Source: a virus. From it: a stretch of 39,012 nt of DNA. The stretch is taken from positions 1 to 39,012 of IMG/VR virus record IMGVR_UViG_3300033148_003855, one strand, 5' to 3'. The position numbers were made by a program, and so were the translations under genes. This document shows, one piece after another, positions 14,494 through 23,228 of this stretch (within the stretch, counting starts at the first letter, position 1; the number at the start of each line of letters is the position of its first letter). Below the pieces are notes generated by a model. That model did no database searches. It was not told the DNA's origin and was given only the letters and a program-made list of their open reading frames with translations.

Positions 14494-16971
14494 ATGAGTT
14501 TAATTGATAACCTAAAAGATAATTTGTTTAGTTTGTTTGGCAGGAGTGAAACGGTTTCACACACTAAAGAAGCTCCACGAATGTCTAGCAGAATGGATGT
14601 AATGGGTTTGCCGATTGCTCCCGATAAAAAGGATGAAGACTATTTAGAAGCCATGAGAGGATGGGTTTATAGGGCTGTTGATGCTATTGCCCAGGAAGTA
14701 GCTAAAATAGATTTGGTTTTGTATCGTAAAAAGGGAAATAAGGTTGAAGAGATTACAGAACATCCAGCCATAGACGTTTTGGACAGGGTAAACAACTTTC
14801 AAACTAAGTATGATTTCTTATATGGTATTACGGCCTATCAAGAGCTAGTCGGTGAGGCATTTGCCTTTAAAGATCAGGTCGGTGGTAAAGCCAGAGAGCT
14901 ATGGTTGTTGAGACCTGATTGGGTGAAGATTTTACCTCCTAAAAAGCCAGGGGATTTCATTGGTGGGTATGGTTATAAGGTGCCAAGCTCACAACATACG
15001 GACACCTATTCTATAGAGGAGATTGTTCATTTTAAGTATTTTAATCCGACCAACCCATATAGAGGTTTAGGACCATTGCGGGCTTGTGCCTATGCTTATG
15101 ATACCGACCTGTTTGCTTCAAAGTGGAATAGAAACTTTTTCTATAACAACGCTATACCGAATACAGTTTTAACCACCGATCAGTCATTAAAGCCGAAGGA
15201 GGTTGACCGTATCAGGTCAGAGTTTAAGAATAAGTTTGGTGGTGCTAAAAATGCTCATAAGTTTGCAATATTAACGGGGGGGCTGAAGATTGACAGTGCT
15301 TTAAAGCAGACTATGAGGGATATGGAGTTTTTGAAGTCTAGGACATTTTCAAGAGATGAGATATTTACGATATTCCAAGTACCTAAGACTATAATCGGAA
15401 TAACCGAAGACGTTAACAGAGCTAACGCTAAGGAGGCTAAGGCTGTATGGATAGAGAATGTGATTATCCCTAAGATGACCAAAATGGTTGCTTTCCTTAA
15501 TGAGTTTTATATTACTGATTGGGGTGATGATCTTTACTTTGGATACAAAGACCCCGTGCCCGCAAGCGCAGAGTTTAATTTAAAAATACAAAAAGAGGCC
15601 GGTGATATTTTAACGGTTAATGAGAGGCGTGAGTTATTAAATTATGACACCATTGATGGCGGGGATATTATCCGTATTCCGTTCGGAAATAGAGAAAATC
15701 CCGAAGTTAAATTGATTAAGGTTAAACATTCCAAGAGGAAAGAAAGAAAGGTTTTTGTTAATCATAAGACTACTAAGTTTAAGGAAATAAGTAATCGGAT
15801 TAGAGATGAGATGGAAAGGGACGGGACTAAAGAAATTGTCAAAAGGTTTGTTTATTTGATGATGTCTAAGAAAGCTCACAAGAAAGTTAAGGTTAAAGAC
15901 AAAATGGTTTACATTCCAAGAGATATGGTTGAGGTGTTTTGGAAAAAGATGGTTGGCAGAAGTGATACTCAAGAAGTTACCTTTGCTAAATTAATCCGAA
16001 AATATTGGAAACGCCAAAAGGAAGTTGTAAAAGACAACATAATTAAGATCAAATCTATTAAGCGTATTAAAAAAATTGAGAATTATTTGTTTGACAAGGA
16101 TAGCGAAAATCAGGTTTTAATAGAAATGGTTATTCCTTTGTTAAACAAAATACTGGCTCAAGCTGGAGTTGAGGCTTTAGATTTGTTGGGATTGGCTGAT
16201 TTCAAGTTTACCGATGAGACCGTTGATGTCGTTAATAAGTTTGGATTATTAATGTCGGACAGTGTTAACACGACCACTATGGATTTGTTAAAAAAGGCTA
16301 TTCAGGCTGGTATTAGTGAAAATGAAACTATCGGACAGATAACCAAGAGGATAGACGTGATTTACGATGACAGGCCAAGATCAGAGATGATTGCCAGGTC
16401 GGAGGTTATTAGAGCCAATAATTTAGGCCACGTAGAGGGCTATAAGCAGTCGGGGGTGGTTGACTTTAAGGAATGGGTTACCGCTATGGACGAAAGGACT
16501 TGTGAATTTTGTTTAAGGATGGAACAAGAGTATAAAGTGAAAGGATTGAATGAGAACTTTTTGAATAAAGGTGATGAGTTGCTTGGAATAGAGGGTGGGA
16601 AAATGAAACTTGACTATGCCAACATAGATGTTCCGCCACTACACCCTAGATGTAGATGTATCGTTGTACCCGTTATTAAACTAGGCAAGAGTTTTAACAA
16701 GGATTATGTTTGGAAATTTGATAGTGAAAAGAGGGTTAAGGATCTAAAGGCTAACATAGCCAAAAAGAAGGCCGAAATGCGTAAGGTAAAGAAAGGAATA
16801 CTGAAAGCCAAAAAAGAAATTGCAGAATATAAGGCTACCAAAATAAAGGAGGTTGACAGAAAGGCAAGGGCTAACTTAAAACAAAAATTAAAAATTGCCG
16901 AAAAAAAGAAAGCTAAAATTATCAAGGAAGCGGAGGCAATAAGAGATGAACAAAGAAATTTGGGAAATTAA
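14494..16971 (+). CDS. Portal protein fused to MuF-like minor head domain
   Basis: An 825-residue protein. Residues 1 to about 420 are an HK97-type portal (WVYRAVDAIAQEVAKIDLVL, VHFKYFNPTNPYRGLGPL and the helix FSRDEIFTIFQVPKTIIGI), which forms the dodecamer at the packaging vertex. After a basic linker, about 600-730 is a phage Mu F-like domain: RSEVIRANNLGHVEGYKQSG, ERTCEFCLRM (near 670) and HPRCRCIVVPV (near 717). A lysine- and glutamate-rich coiled coil occupies about 745-825. Portal and MuF are usually separate genes. A TATACT hexamer lies 6 bases before the start. Confidence 0.9.
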   Translation: MSLIDNLKDNLFSLFGRSETVSHTKEAPRMSSRMDVMGLPIAPDKKDEDYLEAMRGWVYRAVDAIAQEVAKIDLVLYRKKGNKVEEITEHPAIDVLDRVNNFQTKYDFLYGITAYQELVGEAFAFKDQVGGKARELWLLRPDWVKILPPKKPGDFIGGYGYKVPSSQHTDTYSIEEIVHFKYFNPTNPYRGLGPLRACAYAYDTDLFASKWNRNFFYNNAIPNTVLTTDQSLKPKEVDRIRSEFKNKFGGAKNAHKFAILTGGLKIDSALKQTMRDMEFLKSRTFSRDEIFTIFQVPKTIIGITEDVNRANAKEAKAVWIENVIIPKMTKMVAFLNEFYITDWGDDLYFGYKDPVPASAEFNLKIQKEAGDILTVNERRELLNYDTIDGGDIIRIPFGNRENPEVKLIKVKHSKRKERKVFVNHKTTKFKEISNRIRDEMERDGTKEIVKRFVYLMMSKKAHKKVKVKDKMVYIPRDMVEVFWKKMVGRSDTQEVTFAKLIRKYWKRQKEVVKDNIIKIKSIKRIKKIENYLFDKDSENQVLIEMVIPLLNKILAQAGVEALDLLGLADFKFTDETVDVVNKFGLLMSDSVNTTTMDLLKKAIQAGISENETIGQITKRIDVIYDDRPRSEMIARSEVIRANNLGHVEGYKQSGVVDFKEWVTAMDERTCEFCLRMEQEYKVKGLNENFLNKGDELLGIEGGKMKLDYANIDVPPLHPRCRCIVVPVIKLGKSFNKDYVWKFDSEKRVKDLKANIAKKKAEMRKVKKGILKAKKEIAEYKATKIKEVDRKARANLKQKLKIAEKKKAKIIKEAEAIRDEQRNLGN

Positions 16972-17587
16972 TGAATCTATAAAAGATGTTATTGCTAAAC
17001 TGGCTGGGGTTATAAAGGGAACAAAAGAAGCAGATCAATCTAGTAAGGAATCAATAGATGCATTGATTGATGTTACTAGGGGTTTAAAGAAAAAGAACAG
17101 AGACAAAGAAATAATTAATGCTATTAGGGGTATTCCTAAGACGGTATTCCCTAAAGTGCAAAAGGTTGAGGTTAAAAACCCAGTAGATAGTGTAGAAGTT
17201 AAAAAACCCAGCTGGTATAAATCGTTTAAGCTGAGTAAGAATTTGTTTGATCCTTTATTGGAAGCTATTGGAAGTTTGGCCAACAGGGTGTTTAATGTCA
17301 ATGTTGAGAATTTTCCCAAGTCTCCGAAAGACTATTTTCCTGTTAGGTTGACTGATGGTAAATTCTTTTTGGGATTGCCTGGTGGTGGTGGGGGTGGTCC
17401 AAAGAATGTTGGAATTATAGACAAGGCACCTACTGATAGTATTAAAAACAACTCTTCTTTTGTCCTGACTTATACTGGGGATGATCTAACTAGCGTGGAT
17501 ATGACCATAAAGGGTGTTACTTATAGAAAAACATTAACTTGGACTGACAGCAACTTAACTGCTGTTTCAGGTTGGGTGGAGGTTTAA
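16946..17587 (+). CDS. Structural-region hypothetical protein, 213 aa
   Basis: A 213-residue protein starting in the 3' end of the portal gene. The N-terminal 70 residues are a charged helical segment, followed by a Lys/Pro/Val-rich linker (FPKVQKVEVKNPV). Around residue 150 a glycine run (LPGGGGGGP) separates the first part from a small beta-rich C-terminal domain (FVLTYTGDDLTSVDMTIKGV). No family was recognised. Gene position between portal and protease suggests a minor virion or head-decoration protein; the Gly-run and beta domain resemble phage virion adaptors. Confidence 0.6.
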   Translation: MNKEIWEINESIKDVIAKLAGVIKGTKEADQSSKESIDALIDVTRGLKKKNRDKEIINAIRGIPKTVFPKVQKVEVKNPVDSVEVKKPSWYKSFKLSKNLFDPLLEAIGSLANRVFNVNVENFPKSPKDYFPVRLTDGKFFLGLPGGGGGGPKNVGIIDKAPTDSIKNNSSFVLTYTGDDLTSVDMTIKGVTYRKTLTWTDSNLTAVSGWVEV

Positions 17588-18822
17588 TGGAAGCTATGGA
17601 GAATTTACCAAACCATATAATAGAGCATGAGGCACTAAAGGTGAAGGGTGTCCCTGTTTTAGATACCCGTTATGTTAATGTAACTGGCGACACGATGACA
17701 GGTGATTTAACAATAGAGGCTAGTTTAATTGTCAATGCACACAATGGAATCTATTTTGGTAGTACACGTGGTTCTAATATTTACTTCGATTCTTTCGGTC
17801 TTAATCTTTATTCGGTAAATGCTGCAGGAGCAGATGATCGAATTGCCTTATGGAACGGAAGTGGTGCGACTATGTTAATGGCCAATCCCTCAGCCAACCA
17901 TACAAATTATTTTCCTGCTACGACTGGAGAAGTTGCCATTTTACCTCAAAATTATGTTATAGCAACGGTAAGTGTTAATGACGGTGGTACTGGGTATGCG
18001 GTTGGTAATGTTTTGATATTAGAAGGTGGAAATGCTGATGGTCGGGTTACTGTATCAACAGTAAATGATGGGGTAATAACTGGTGTAAGCCTAACCACTC
18101 CAGGTACTGGATATCAGGTGCAGAATGTAAACACTCTTGGTGGTAGTGGAAGTGGGGCGATAATAAGTATTGATAGTATTGTAGCTGAAGATCCAAGGAC
18201 AATGGCAATGCTTGAGGTAGAAAATGTTTTTACCGCCATTAATCGTTTCGGAGATGGAACAAACTACACAGAAATAAAGACTGATGGGGAAATTAACCTA
18301 CACGGTACGGCCAGAGTAATCAGAGATTTGTGGATAGATGCGGCAGGGATTAAAGCACCAGGTGCTAAACCGGCTACCGAAGTGTCATTTGGGGCGTTGG
18401 AGACATCGGCTTGGGAGTTTAGCAATGAGGCTGTAGAGGCCAATCAAGAAAGCGTTAGCTGGAGAATTGCTGTTCTTTATGATTTTGATAGAACAGAAGA
18501 AGTGATAATAAGACTTGGCTGGACTTCTGGTTCTACGGGCAACTGTAAGTGGCAGTTGAAATATCGTTGGTTTAGTGAAGATGAAGATATGACTCAAGAT
18601 GGAGAAGAAACGCTAACGGTTACTGATTCCGCTTCTGCTACTGCCAACGGGCTGGTAGTTACCACCATTGAAGGGATAAACGCTCCAGATGCGACTGATG
18701 CCACCATTATATTCAAGTTGACTAGATTATCGGCAGATGAAAATGATACTATTGGGGATACTGTTGAACTTCACGGAGTTTGTTTTAATTACATTAGCAA
18801 TAAATTAGGGGAAGCATTATAA
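17587..18822 (+). CDS. Virion surface or tail-fibre-like protein
   Basis: A 411-residue beta-rich protein. I chose ATG 17587, with GGAGG 6-10 bases upstream and the previous stop at 17585-17587, over a TTG at 17572. YVNVTGDTMTGDLTI near residue 33 is a motif common in phage tail-fibre and baseplate-attached proteins. Two glycine-rich repeats follow (VNDGGTGYAVGNVLILEGG and TTPGTGYQVQNVNTLGG), then a trimer-like region. The C-terminal 130 residues form a beta-sandwich-like domain (WRIAVLYDFDRTEEVIIRLGW). Its location among head genes is odd for a fibre; it may be a capsid decoration or a receptor-binding protein. Confidence 0.65.
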   Translation: MEAMENLPNHIIEHEALKVKGVPVLDTRYVNVTGDTMTGDLTIEASLIVNAHNGIYFGSTRGSNIYFDSFGLNLYSVNAAGADDRIALWNGSGATMLMANPSANHTNYFPATTGEVAILPQNYVIATVSVNDGGTGYAVGNVLILEGGNADGRVTVSTVNDGVITGVSLTTPGTGYQVQNVNTLGGSGSGAIISIDSIVAEDPRTMAMLEVENVFTAINRFGDGTNYTEIKTDGEINLHGTARVIRDLWIDAAGIKAPGAKPATEVSFGALETSAWEFSNEAVEANQESVSWRIAVLYDFDRTEEVIIRLGWTSGSTGNCKWQLKYRWFSEDEDMTQDGEETLTVTDSASATANGLVVTTIEGINAPDATDATIIFKLTRLSADENDTIGDTVELHGVCFNYISNKLGEAL

Positions 18823-18844
18823 TAATGAGGTGTTAAAATAAACT

Positions 18845-19015
18845 ATGCTTACAAAACAAGAATTGCAAAACATAAGCCGCCTTTTATATACAGGTAAATG
18901 GGGTATGAGCTTACAAGAAAGTAGCCAAACGATTACACCCTTAATAAACAAATTAGTCAAGGAAATAGACGGATTGAAACCAAAAGGGGTGATTTCTAAA
19001 AAAAAGGTAAATTGA
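18845..19015 (+). CDS. Small hypothetical protein, 56 aa
   Basis: A 56-residue, mostly helical product (MLTKQELQNISRLLYTGKWG, then ITPLINKLVKEIDGL) with a basic end (ISKKKVN). A TAAAAT hexamer ends 5 bases before the ATG; no convincing -35. The TGA lies inside the TTGACA of the next promoter. No family was recognised, and its position between a virion protein and the prohead protease suggests a small structural or scaffold-associated role. Confidence 0.45.
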   Translation: MLTKQELQNISRLLYTGKWGMSLQESSQTITPLINKLVKEIDGLKPKGVISKKKVN

Positions 19016-19048
19016 CACCAGGATTGTTAGTTTGCTATTATTGATTAG
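19012..19048 (+). promoter_or_regulatory. Promoter of the head-maturation genes, leaderless spacing
   Basis: TTGACA (19012-19017), an 18-base spacer, TATTAT (19036-19041) and 7 bases before the ATG at 19049. The stretch AGTTTGCTATTATT is repeated exactly at the promoter at 23193, which suggests a shared promoter element used twice in the structural region. A transcript would begin almost on the start codon. Confidence 0.75.
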
Positions 19049-20059
19049 ATGCCAGAAGTAACAGATAAATATATTAGAATACCCGTTGCAAAAAAAAAGA
19101 AGGGAGACAGAATAAGGACTATTACGATTTCTGCCAAAGAGGGGATTAAGGCTTTGTATGCTGGGAATAGAAAAAAGATTGTAACTTATTTATTTTTAAG
19201 GTCTAAGGGGTGGACAATGGCTAAGGCTAAAAAATGGATAAAAGATCATAAAAGGTTGGGAATTGTTTATACCAAGGGTTTTGTTAAAAAAATTAATAAA
19301 AGTGCCCAGAGCGTTAAAGAGGGTAGATTGGGACTATGTGTTATTTCTAGTGGTACCGTTGATCGGGATGGGGATATTTTAGAGCCTAGCGGTGCAGACT
19401 TTTCCAATTTTAGAAAAAATCCTAGGTTGCTTTGGTCACATAATAGCGGAGGGGGAGAGGCTAGACCGTCTATCGGCAGGGTTGAAAATGTTGAGATACG
19501 GAACGGAAAGATATTTTTTACTCCTGTTTTTGATTTAAAAGATAGTTTTGCGGCTGAAATATACAGGAAATATAAGGATAGATTTTTAGATGCTTTTTCT
19601 GTTGGATTTTTACCCAAAGAGTGGGATGAAATTGAGGCAGGTTATCACTTTAAAACATGGGAGGGCTTAGAATTTAGTGCTGTTAATGTTCCTGCCAATC
19701 CTGAAGCATTGGTGGTTTTAAGAAGTCAAAAGTTTGACGTTTGTAAAAGTTGGAAAGATTGGAAAAAGAATAAACCCTTGGTTGACGACGATGACGACGA
19801 CGACGATGAGTGGAAAGAAAGCTTTGAGGGCGTGATATCTAAGTCTATTGATTTATACAAAAAGGGTAAGTATCGTATTAAAAAAATGGCTAAACTTTAT
19901 AAGAAGTTTGGTCGATTGGCACCAAACAGGGAACATTTTGAGCTAGCGTTGAGTAAAGTTGCCAAAGGAAAATTGATTGAAGTTAAAAAAGCTGAGCCTG
20001 ATAAAAAGGCATTACTTAAGCAATTAATTAAGATTGCTGATAAACTTGGTAATGAATAG
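19049..20059 (+). CDS. HK97-family prohead protease
   Basis: A 336-residue S78-type prohead protease. The active site is visible: LLWSHNSGGG gives His near residue 130, FLDAFSVGFLPKEW gives the Ser near 183, and EGLEFSAVNVPANPEA near 205 provides the acidic residue and the terminal strand. An unusual 80-residue basic N-terminal extension precedes the core, and a run of eight aspartates follows around residue 246-253, then a basic helical tail. It cleaves the scaffold arm of the capsid protein encoded next. The promoter above suggests the mRNA starts at or next to the ATG. Confidence 0.88.
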   Translation: MPEVTDKYIRIPVAKKKKGDRIRTITISAKEGIKALYAGNRKKIVTYLFLRSKGWTMAKAKKWIKDHKRLGIVYTKGFVKKINKSAQSVKEGRLGLCVISSGTVDRDGDILEPSGADFSNFRKNPRLLWSHNSGGGEARPSIGRVENVEIRNGKIFFTPVFDLKDSFAAEIYRKYKDRFLDAFSVGFLPKEWDEIEAGYHFKTWEGLEFSAVNVPANPEALVVLRSQKFDVCKSWKDWKKNKPLVDDDDDDDDEWKESFEGVISKSIDLYKKGKYRIKKMAKLYKKFGRLAPNREHFELALSKVAKGKLIEVKKAEPDKKALLKQLIKIADKLGNE

Positions 20060-20076
20060 GTTTTCTCCAAACCTAT
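20056..20076 (+). other. Perfect hairpin before the capsid gene
   Basis: ATAGGTTT and AAACCTAT pair perfectly (8 bp) around a 5-base loop, straddling the stop of the protease gene. There is no T-run afterwards, so it is unlikely to be a Rho-independent terminator. It may act as an mRNA processing or stability element upstream of the highly expressed capsid gene. Confidence 0.55.
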
Positions 20077-20116
20077 GCATGGCTTATTAATTACTAAAAA
20101 GGGGGTGAACATATAA

Positions 20117-21202
20117 ATGAAAAAATCTGAATTGAAAAAACTATTAGCTGAGATTGCTAAAGAGAAAAAACTTGAGGTGAAAGCCAAAAAGAAAAAAGAA
20201 TCTGAAGTAAATGAGCTAATGGAAAAATTGGTTAAAAAGACGACAAAAGCAGTTTTGAAAGCTACTAAAGCAGGGGATTCTAAGGCTCCTGATAAAGGTA
20301 AACCGAACAGTAAAAACAAAAAAGAACATGTTGAAAAGTTCTTTAAAGCTTTACTTAAGGGCGATAAATCATCTGACGTTCTAGTTGAGGGTTCTGATGC
20401 CTCTGGAGGCTATTTAGTACCTGATGAATTTAGAGCGGATATTGTTGATTGGGCGCAAGATAAACCTGTTATCAGACGATTTGCAACAGTATGGCCTATG
20501 AAGGGTAAATTGTTAGAAATTCCTACTTTGGCCGCTGATGTTGCTGTGTACTGGGGTAATGAAAATTCCTCACTATCTACAACTTCTGCTGAGTTTGGTA
20601 ACATCCAGCTGACTCCGTACAAGCTTAATGCGATAATTTTCTTATCTGTTGAGTTAGTGGAGGATTCCGCCATCAATATGGTTTCTTATCTAACCGGAAG
20701 ATTTGCGCAAGCAATTTACCGTGAAGAAGATAGGAAATTTGTTGCCGGTACGGGAAGTGGAGAGCCTACGGGTCTTTCGACATATTCACTTGGTACGGTA
20801 AATGCTGGTAACGCTGGTACAGCGGATGAGTTAATTGAGACTTATTGGAGACTTCCACAAGGTCATAGAGAGAATGGTGTTTGGCTAGCGTCAAACATGA
20901 CACTCTTTAATATCAGTAAGTTGAAGAACGATAACGGGGATTATTTGATGATCCAACCTACTTCTGGTGGATTGCCTACGATCATGGGTAAACCTGTTAT
21001 GGAGCAAAACGACTGTGCGAAAAGCGTTTATTTTGGTGACTTGAGATTCTATTACATTGGTGATAGACGGAAAATGACCGTAAAGGTTACTACCGAAGGC
21101 GCTGGTACTTTCTTGAAAGACCAGGTTGCTATCAAGGTTACTGAAAGAGTCGATGGTAAGTTGGCTTTAACCAGAGCGATGCGTAAAATTACTAATTGGT
21201 AA
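20117..21202 (+). CDS. Major capsid protein, HK97 fold
   Basis: A 361-residue capsid protein. The first roughly 80 residues are a Lys/Glu-rich helical delta (scaffold) arm that the protease would remove. The mature HK97-type core then begins with SDASGGYLVPDEF, continues with RRFATVWPMKGKLLEIPTL, the long spine helix region (LVEDSAINMVSYLTGRFAQAIYREEDRKFVAG) and ends with the A-domain strands around KSVYFGDLRFYYIGDRRKMTVKV. A GGGGGTG site lies about 11 bases upstream of ATG 20117. The order protease then capsid is conventional. Recognition is firm from the core pattern. Confidence 0.93.
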   Translation: MKKSELKKLLAEIAKEKKLEVKAKKKKESEVNELMEKLVKKTTKAVLKATKAGDSKAPDKGKPNSKNKKEHVEKFFKALLKGDKSSDVLVEGSDASGGYLVPDEFRADIVDWAQDKPVIRRFATVWPMKGKLLEIPTLAADVAVYWGNENSSLSTTSAEFGNIQLTPYKLNAIIFLSVELVEDSAINMVSYLTGRFAQAIYREEDRKFVAGTGSGEPTGLSTYSLGTVNAGNAGTADELIETYWRLPQGHRENGVWLASNMTLFNISKLKNDNGDYLMIQPTSGGLPTIMGKPVMEQNDCAKSVYFGDLRFYYIGDRRKMTVKVTTEGAGTFLKDQVAIKVTERVDGKLALTRAMRKITNW

Positions 21203-21258
21203 TTTGTTGCCTGCTGGGGATAACTGTGGAGAGCGTTATCCTCAAATGGGAGGAAATT

Positions 21259-21420
21259 ATGATACAAGTAAAATTGACTAGAAAATCTAAATACGGTAGT
21301 CGGAACTCCGTTGTATTGGTGACTAGAAATATTGCCCATGGAATAATTGACAATGGAGATGGGAAAATATTTAAACCAACCAAAAGAGTTTATAATAACC
21401 GTATGATGAGGGGAAAGTAA
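21259..21420 (+). CDS. Small basic hypothetical protein, 53 aa
   Basis: ATG 21259 has GGGAGG upstream at 21248-21253, a good ribosome-binding site; the longer frame starting at 21196 is not favoured. The 53-residue product is basic (LTRKSKYGSRNSVVLVTRNI and NNRMMRGK), with a small beta-type middle. Its final A is the first base of the next gene's ATG. It lies between capsid and connector genes, so a small head-associated role is likely. Confidence 0.5.
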   Translation: MIQVKLTRKSKYGSRNSVVLVTRNIAHGIIDNGDGKIFKPTKRVYNNRMMRGK

Positions 21421-22037
21421 TGAATGCTTACGCTTTAACTACGGTTGCCAGATTAAAATCCTTTTTGGGGATTACCGTTGCCACCCATGATACGTTATTG
21501 GAAACAATTATTGATTCTGTTACGGATTTTGTTGAGAATGAGTGTGGCAGAAGATTTAAGAAAACTGCTTATGACGGAACGATAATTAATGGACTGGGAG
21601 CCAAAGAGTTGTTATTACCTCAGTGGCCTGTTGTGTCGGGAGAAACTTTTAATTTATGGTATAGGGATTCTGGTACTTATGGTGGTACTAGCTGGAAATT
21701 AGTAAGTACCAGTGATTATAGAAAAGATGAGGAGGCTGGAATTATTAGTGCGGTTGGTGAATTTTATAAAGGTTTTCAGAATTACAAAGTGCAGTTTACG
21801 GCTGGATATGATTTTGAGAATGTTGGTGAAACACTAAAAACCCTTGCCGAAGTCGGATTAAGTGATTTGGAATTAGTTGTTTGGAAGTTGGGAGGTAGAG
21901 CTTTTTCCAATAGAAAAGGTGGAGATAATATAAGCAGAATGAAATTGTATAATTATGATGTTACTTTTTCTAAAGAAGCTTATAGCGACGACGAAGTAAA
22001 AGAAATTTTGATGAAGTATAAGCGTTTTGTTGTATGA
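21420..22037 (+). CDS. Head-tail connector, gp6-like adaptor
   Basis: A 205-residue protein with the pattern of a phage head-tail adaptor: the N-terminal helix TTVARLKSFLGI followed by TLLETIIDSVTDFVENECGRRF, a beta segment (VVSGETFNLWYRDSG), and a later helical part with LVVWKLGGRAFSNRKGGDNI. In HK97-like phages such proteins bind the portal and form the first connector ring after packaging. The ATG shares a base with the preceding stop. It lies just after the capsid gene, as expected. Confidence 0.75.
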   Translation: MNAYALTTVARLKSFLGITVATHDTLLETIIDSVTDFVENECGRRFKKTAYDGTIINGLGAKELLLPQWPVVSGETFNLWYRDSGTYGGTSWKLVSTSDYRKDEEAGIISAVGEFYKGFQNYKVQFTAGYDFENVGETLKTLAEVGLSDLELVVWKLGGRAFSNRKGGDNISRMKLYNYDVTFSKEAYSDDEVKEILMKYKRFVV

Positions 22038-22354
22038 GCATTAGACACTTCTTTGACAGTACGGCTGTTATTAAAAGAATGACGCCAATTAATGGTACGG
22101 ATAAGGTACGGTCTAGGTCTACCGCTACGGTTGATGTGAACATTCAGCAACTAGATAGAGATACCATCGAAAAAATGAACGGTGTTTTTGGTGAAGATTA
22201 TGTTTTATATTGTGACTTTGAGGTTAATATTAGAGAGGGAGATACTGTTGAGGCAGGAGATAATCAATATAAGGTAACGGAGGTAATTAAGGCTACGTTG
22301 TTTGGAATTAATCAATTTAAGCAAGTTTATATAACTAAGTTGGATGAAAGTTAA
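22034..22354 (+). CDS. Head closure / stopper protein
   Basis: A 106-residue beta-rich protein that begins in the ATGA overlap with the connector gene. STAVIKRMTPINGTDKVRSRSTATVDVNIQQL and EVNIREGDTVEAGDNQYKVTEVIKATLFGINQFKQVYI suit the small beta-barrel head-closure proteins that form the stopper ring. Size and position (second after the capsid) are typical. Assignment rests on position and fold-like pattern rather than a diagnostic motif. Confidence 0.6.
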   Translation: MSIRHFFDSTAVIKRMTPINGTDKVRSRSTATVDVNIQQLDRDTIEKMNGVFGEDYVLYCDFEVNIREGDTVEAGDNQYKVTEVIKATLFGINQFKQVYITKLDES

Positions 22355-22760
22355 GATTAAGATTAAACCAGATCCTAAAGTCTTGGCTAAACAATTTTTG
22401 GGAGCAGAAAAGAAATTAGCACGCAGGTTATGGGAGGGATTAACGGCCTATGCGTTTTTAATTGAAAGAAATGCGAAACTAGTTACTCCAAGAGATACCA
22501 GTAGCTTGGCTAATAGCATTAAGACGGCTTTTAACCCACGTAAATTTCAGGCTATTATTGAACCCAAGCTTATTTATTCACGATGGATACATGAGGGCTG
22601 GATGAGGCGTGGGGGGAAGATTATTTATTTGTTAGGGATGGGTAGGGCTGGAACTCCTTTTGGGGGCAAGCCTTATATGGATTTAGGGGCAAAAGATTCT
22701 GAGGTACAAGGTAATAGGATAATATCTGCTAAAATTAGTCAAGCAATTAGAGAACTATGA
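22344..22760 (+). CDS. HK97 gp10-like neck/tail component
   Basis: A 138-residue protein starting at ATG 22344 within the previous gene's end. An N-terminal helix (ARRLWEGLTAYAFLIERNAK) and the motif TPRDTSSLANSIKTAF match the HK97 gp10-like family, which acts in tail completion. The C-terminal part (GTPFGGKPYMDLGAKDSE) with the PYM element typical of the family supports this. Gene order between head closure and tail terminator is right. Confidence 0.75.
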   Translation: MKVKIKIKPDPKVLAKQFLGAEKKLARRLWEGLTAYAFLIERNAKLVTPRDTSSLANSIKTAFNPRKFQAIIEPKLIYSRWIHEGWMRRGGKIIYLLGMGRAGTPFGGKPYMDLGAKDSEVQGNRIISAKISQAIREL

Positions 22761-23209
22761 GTTTTAATATACTATCAACCAAAATTAAAAGTATACTGGA
22801 AGGGATAAGTGATATTCAGATTGTATATGACTATCCTTGGTTGAAGTTTAGCGGATATCCGGCCGCTACTGTCACACCTTCGGGATACGACAGCGACTAT
22901 GAGACTAGTTCCGAAAACCAAAGGGTTTATATTTACACACTTAGATTGTTTGTTAATTTAAATGATGTTAATAAAACTACTTATAAGGAAAAGGTTGAGG
23001 ATGGTCATAGAATTATTAGAGAATTGACTGATACGGTAATAGATACTTTTGACAAAGATGAGCTATTAGATGGGGTTAGTTTGCCTACGGGATATACGAT
23101 GATCGGGGTTAAACCCGTGCCTAGTAGTATTGTTTATTTCCCGCAGGAAAAGATGGTTGTATCTGAAATTAAGTTAGAAGTTAAAATTTCGTTTGACACA
23201 AACTCTTAA
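22757..23209 (+). CDS. Tail terminator / completion protein
   Basis: A 150-residue protein starting in an ATGA overlap. The pattern ILSTKIKSILEGISDIQIVYDYPWLKFSGYPAATVTPSG and the strands YIYTLRLFVNLNDVNKTTYKEKVEDGHRIIRELTD fit tail-terminator proteins that cap the tube. Length and position before the tail tube gene are typical. Identification is by gene order and general pattern, not by a unique motif. Confidence 0.65.
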   Translation: MSFNILSTKIKSILEGISDIQIVYDYPWLKFSGYPAATVTPSGYDSDYETSSENQRVYIYTLRLFVNLNDVNKTTYKEKVEDGHRIIRELTDTVIDTFDKDELLDGVSLPTGYTMIGVKPVPSSIVYFPQEKMVVSEIKLEVKISFDTNS

Positions 23210-23228
23210 AGTTTGCTATTATTAATCA
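23193..23228 (+). promoter_or_regulatory. Promoter of the tail genes, leaderless spacing
   Basis: TTGACA (23193-23198), an 18-base spacer, TATTAT (23217-23222) and 6 bases before the ATG at 23229. The AGTTTGCTATTATT block is identical to that at 19027-19042, with the same spacing. It lies partly in the 3' end of the tail terminator gene. Confidence 0.75.
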
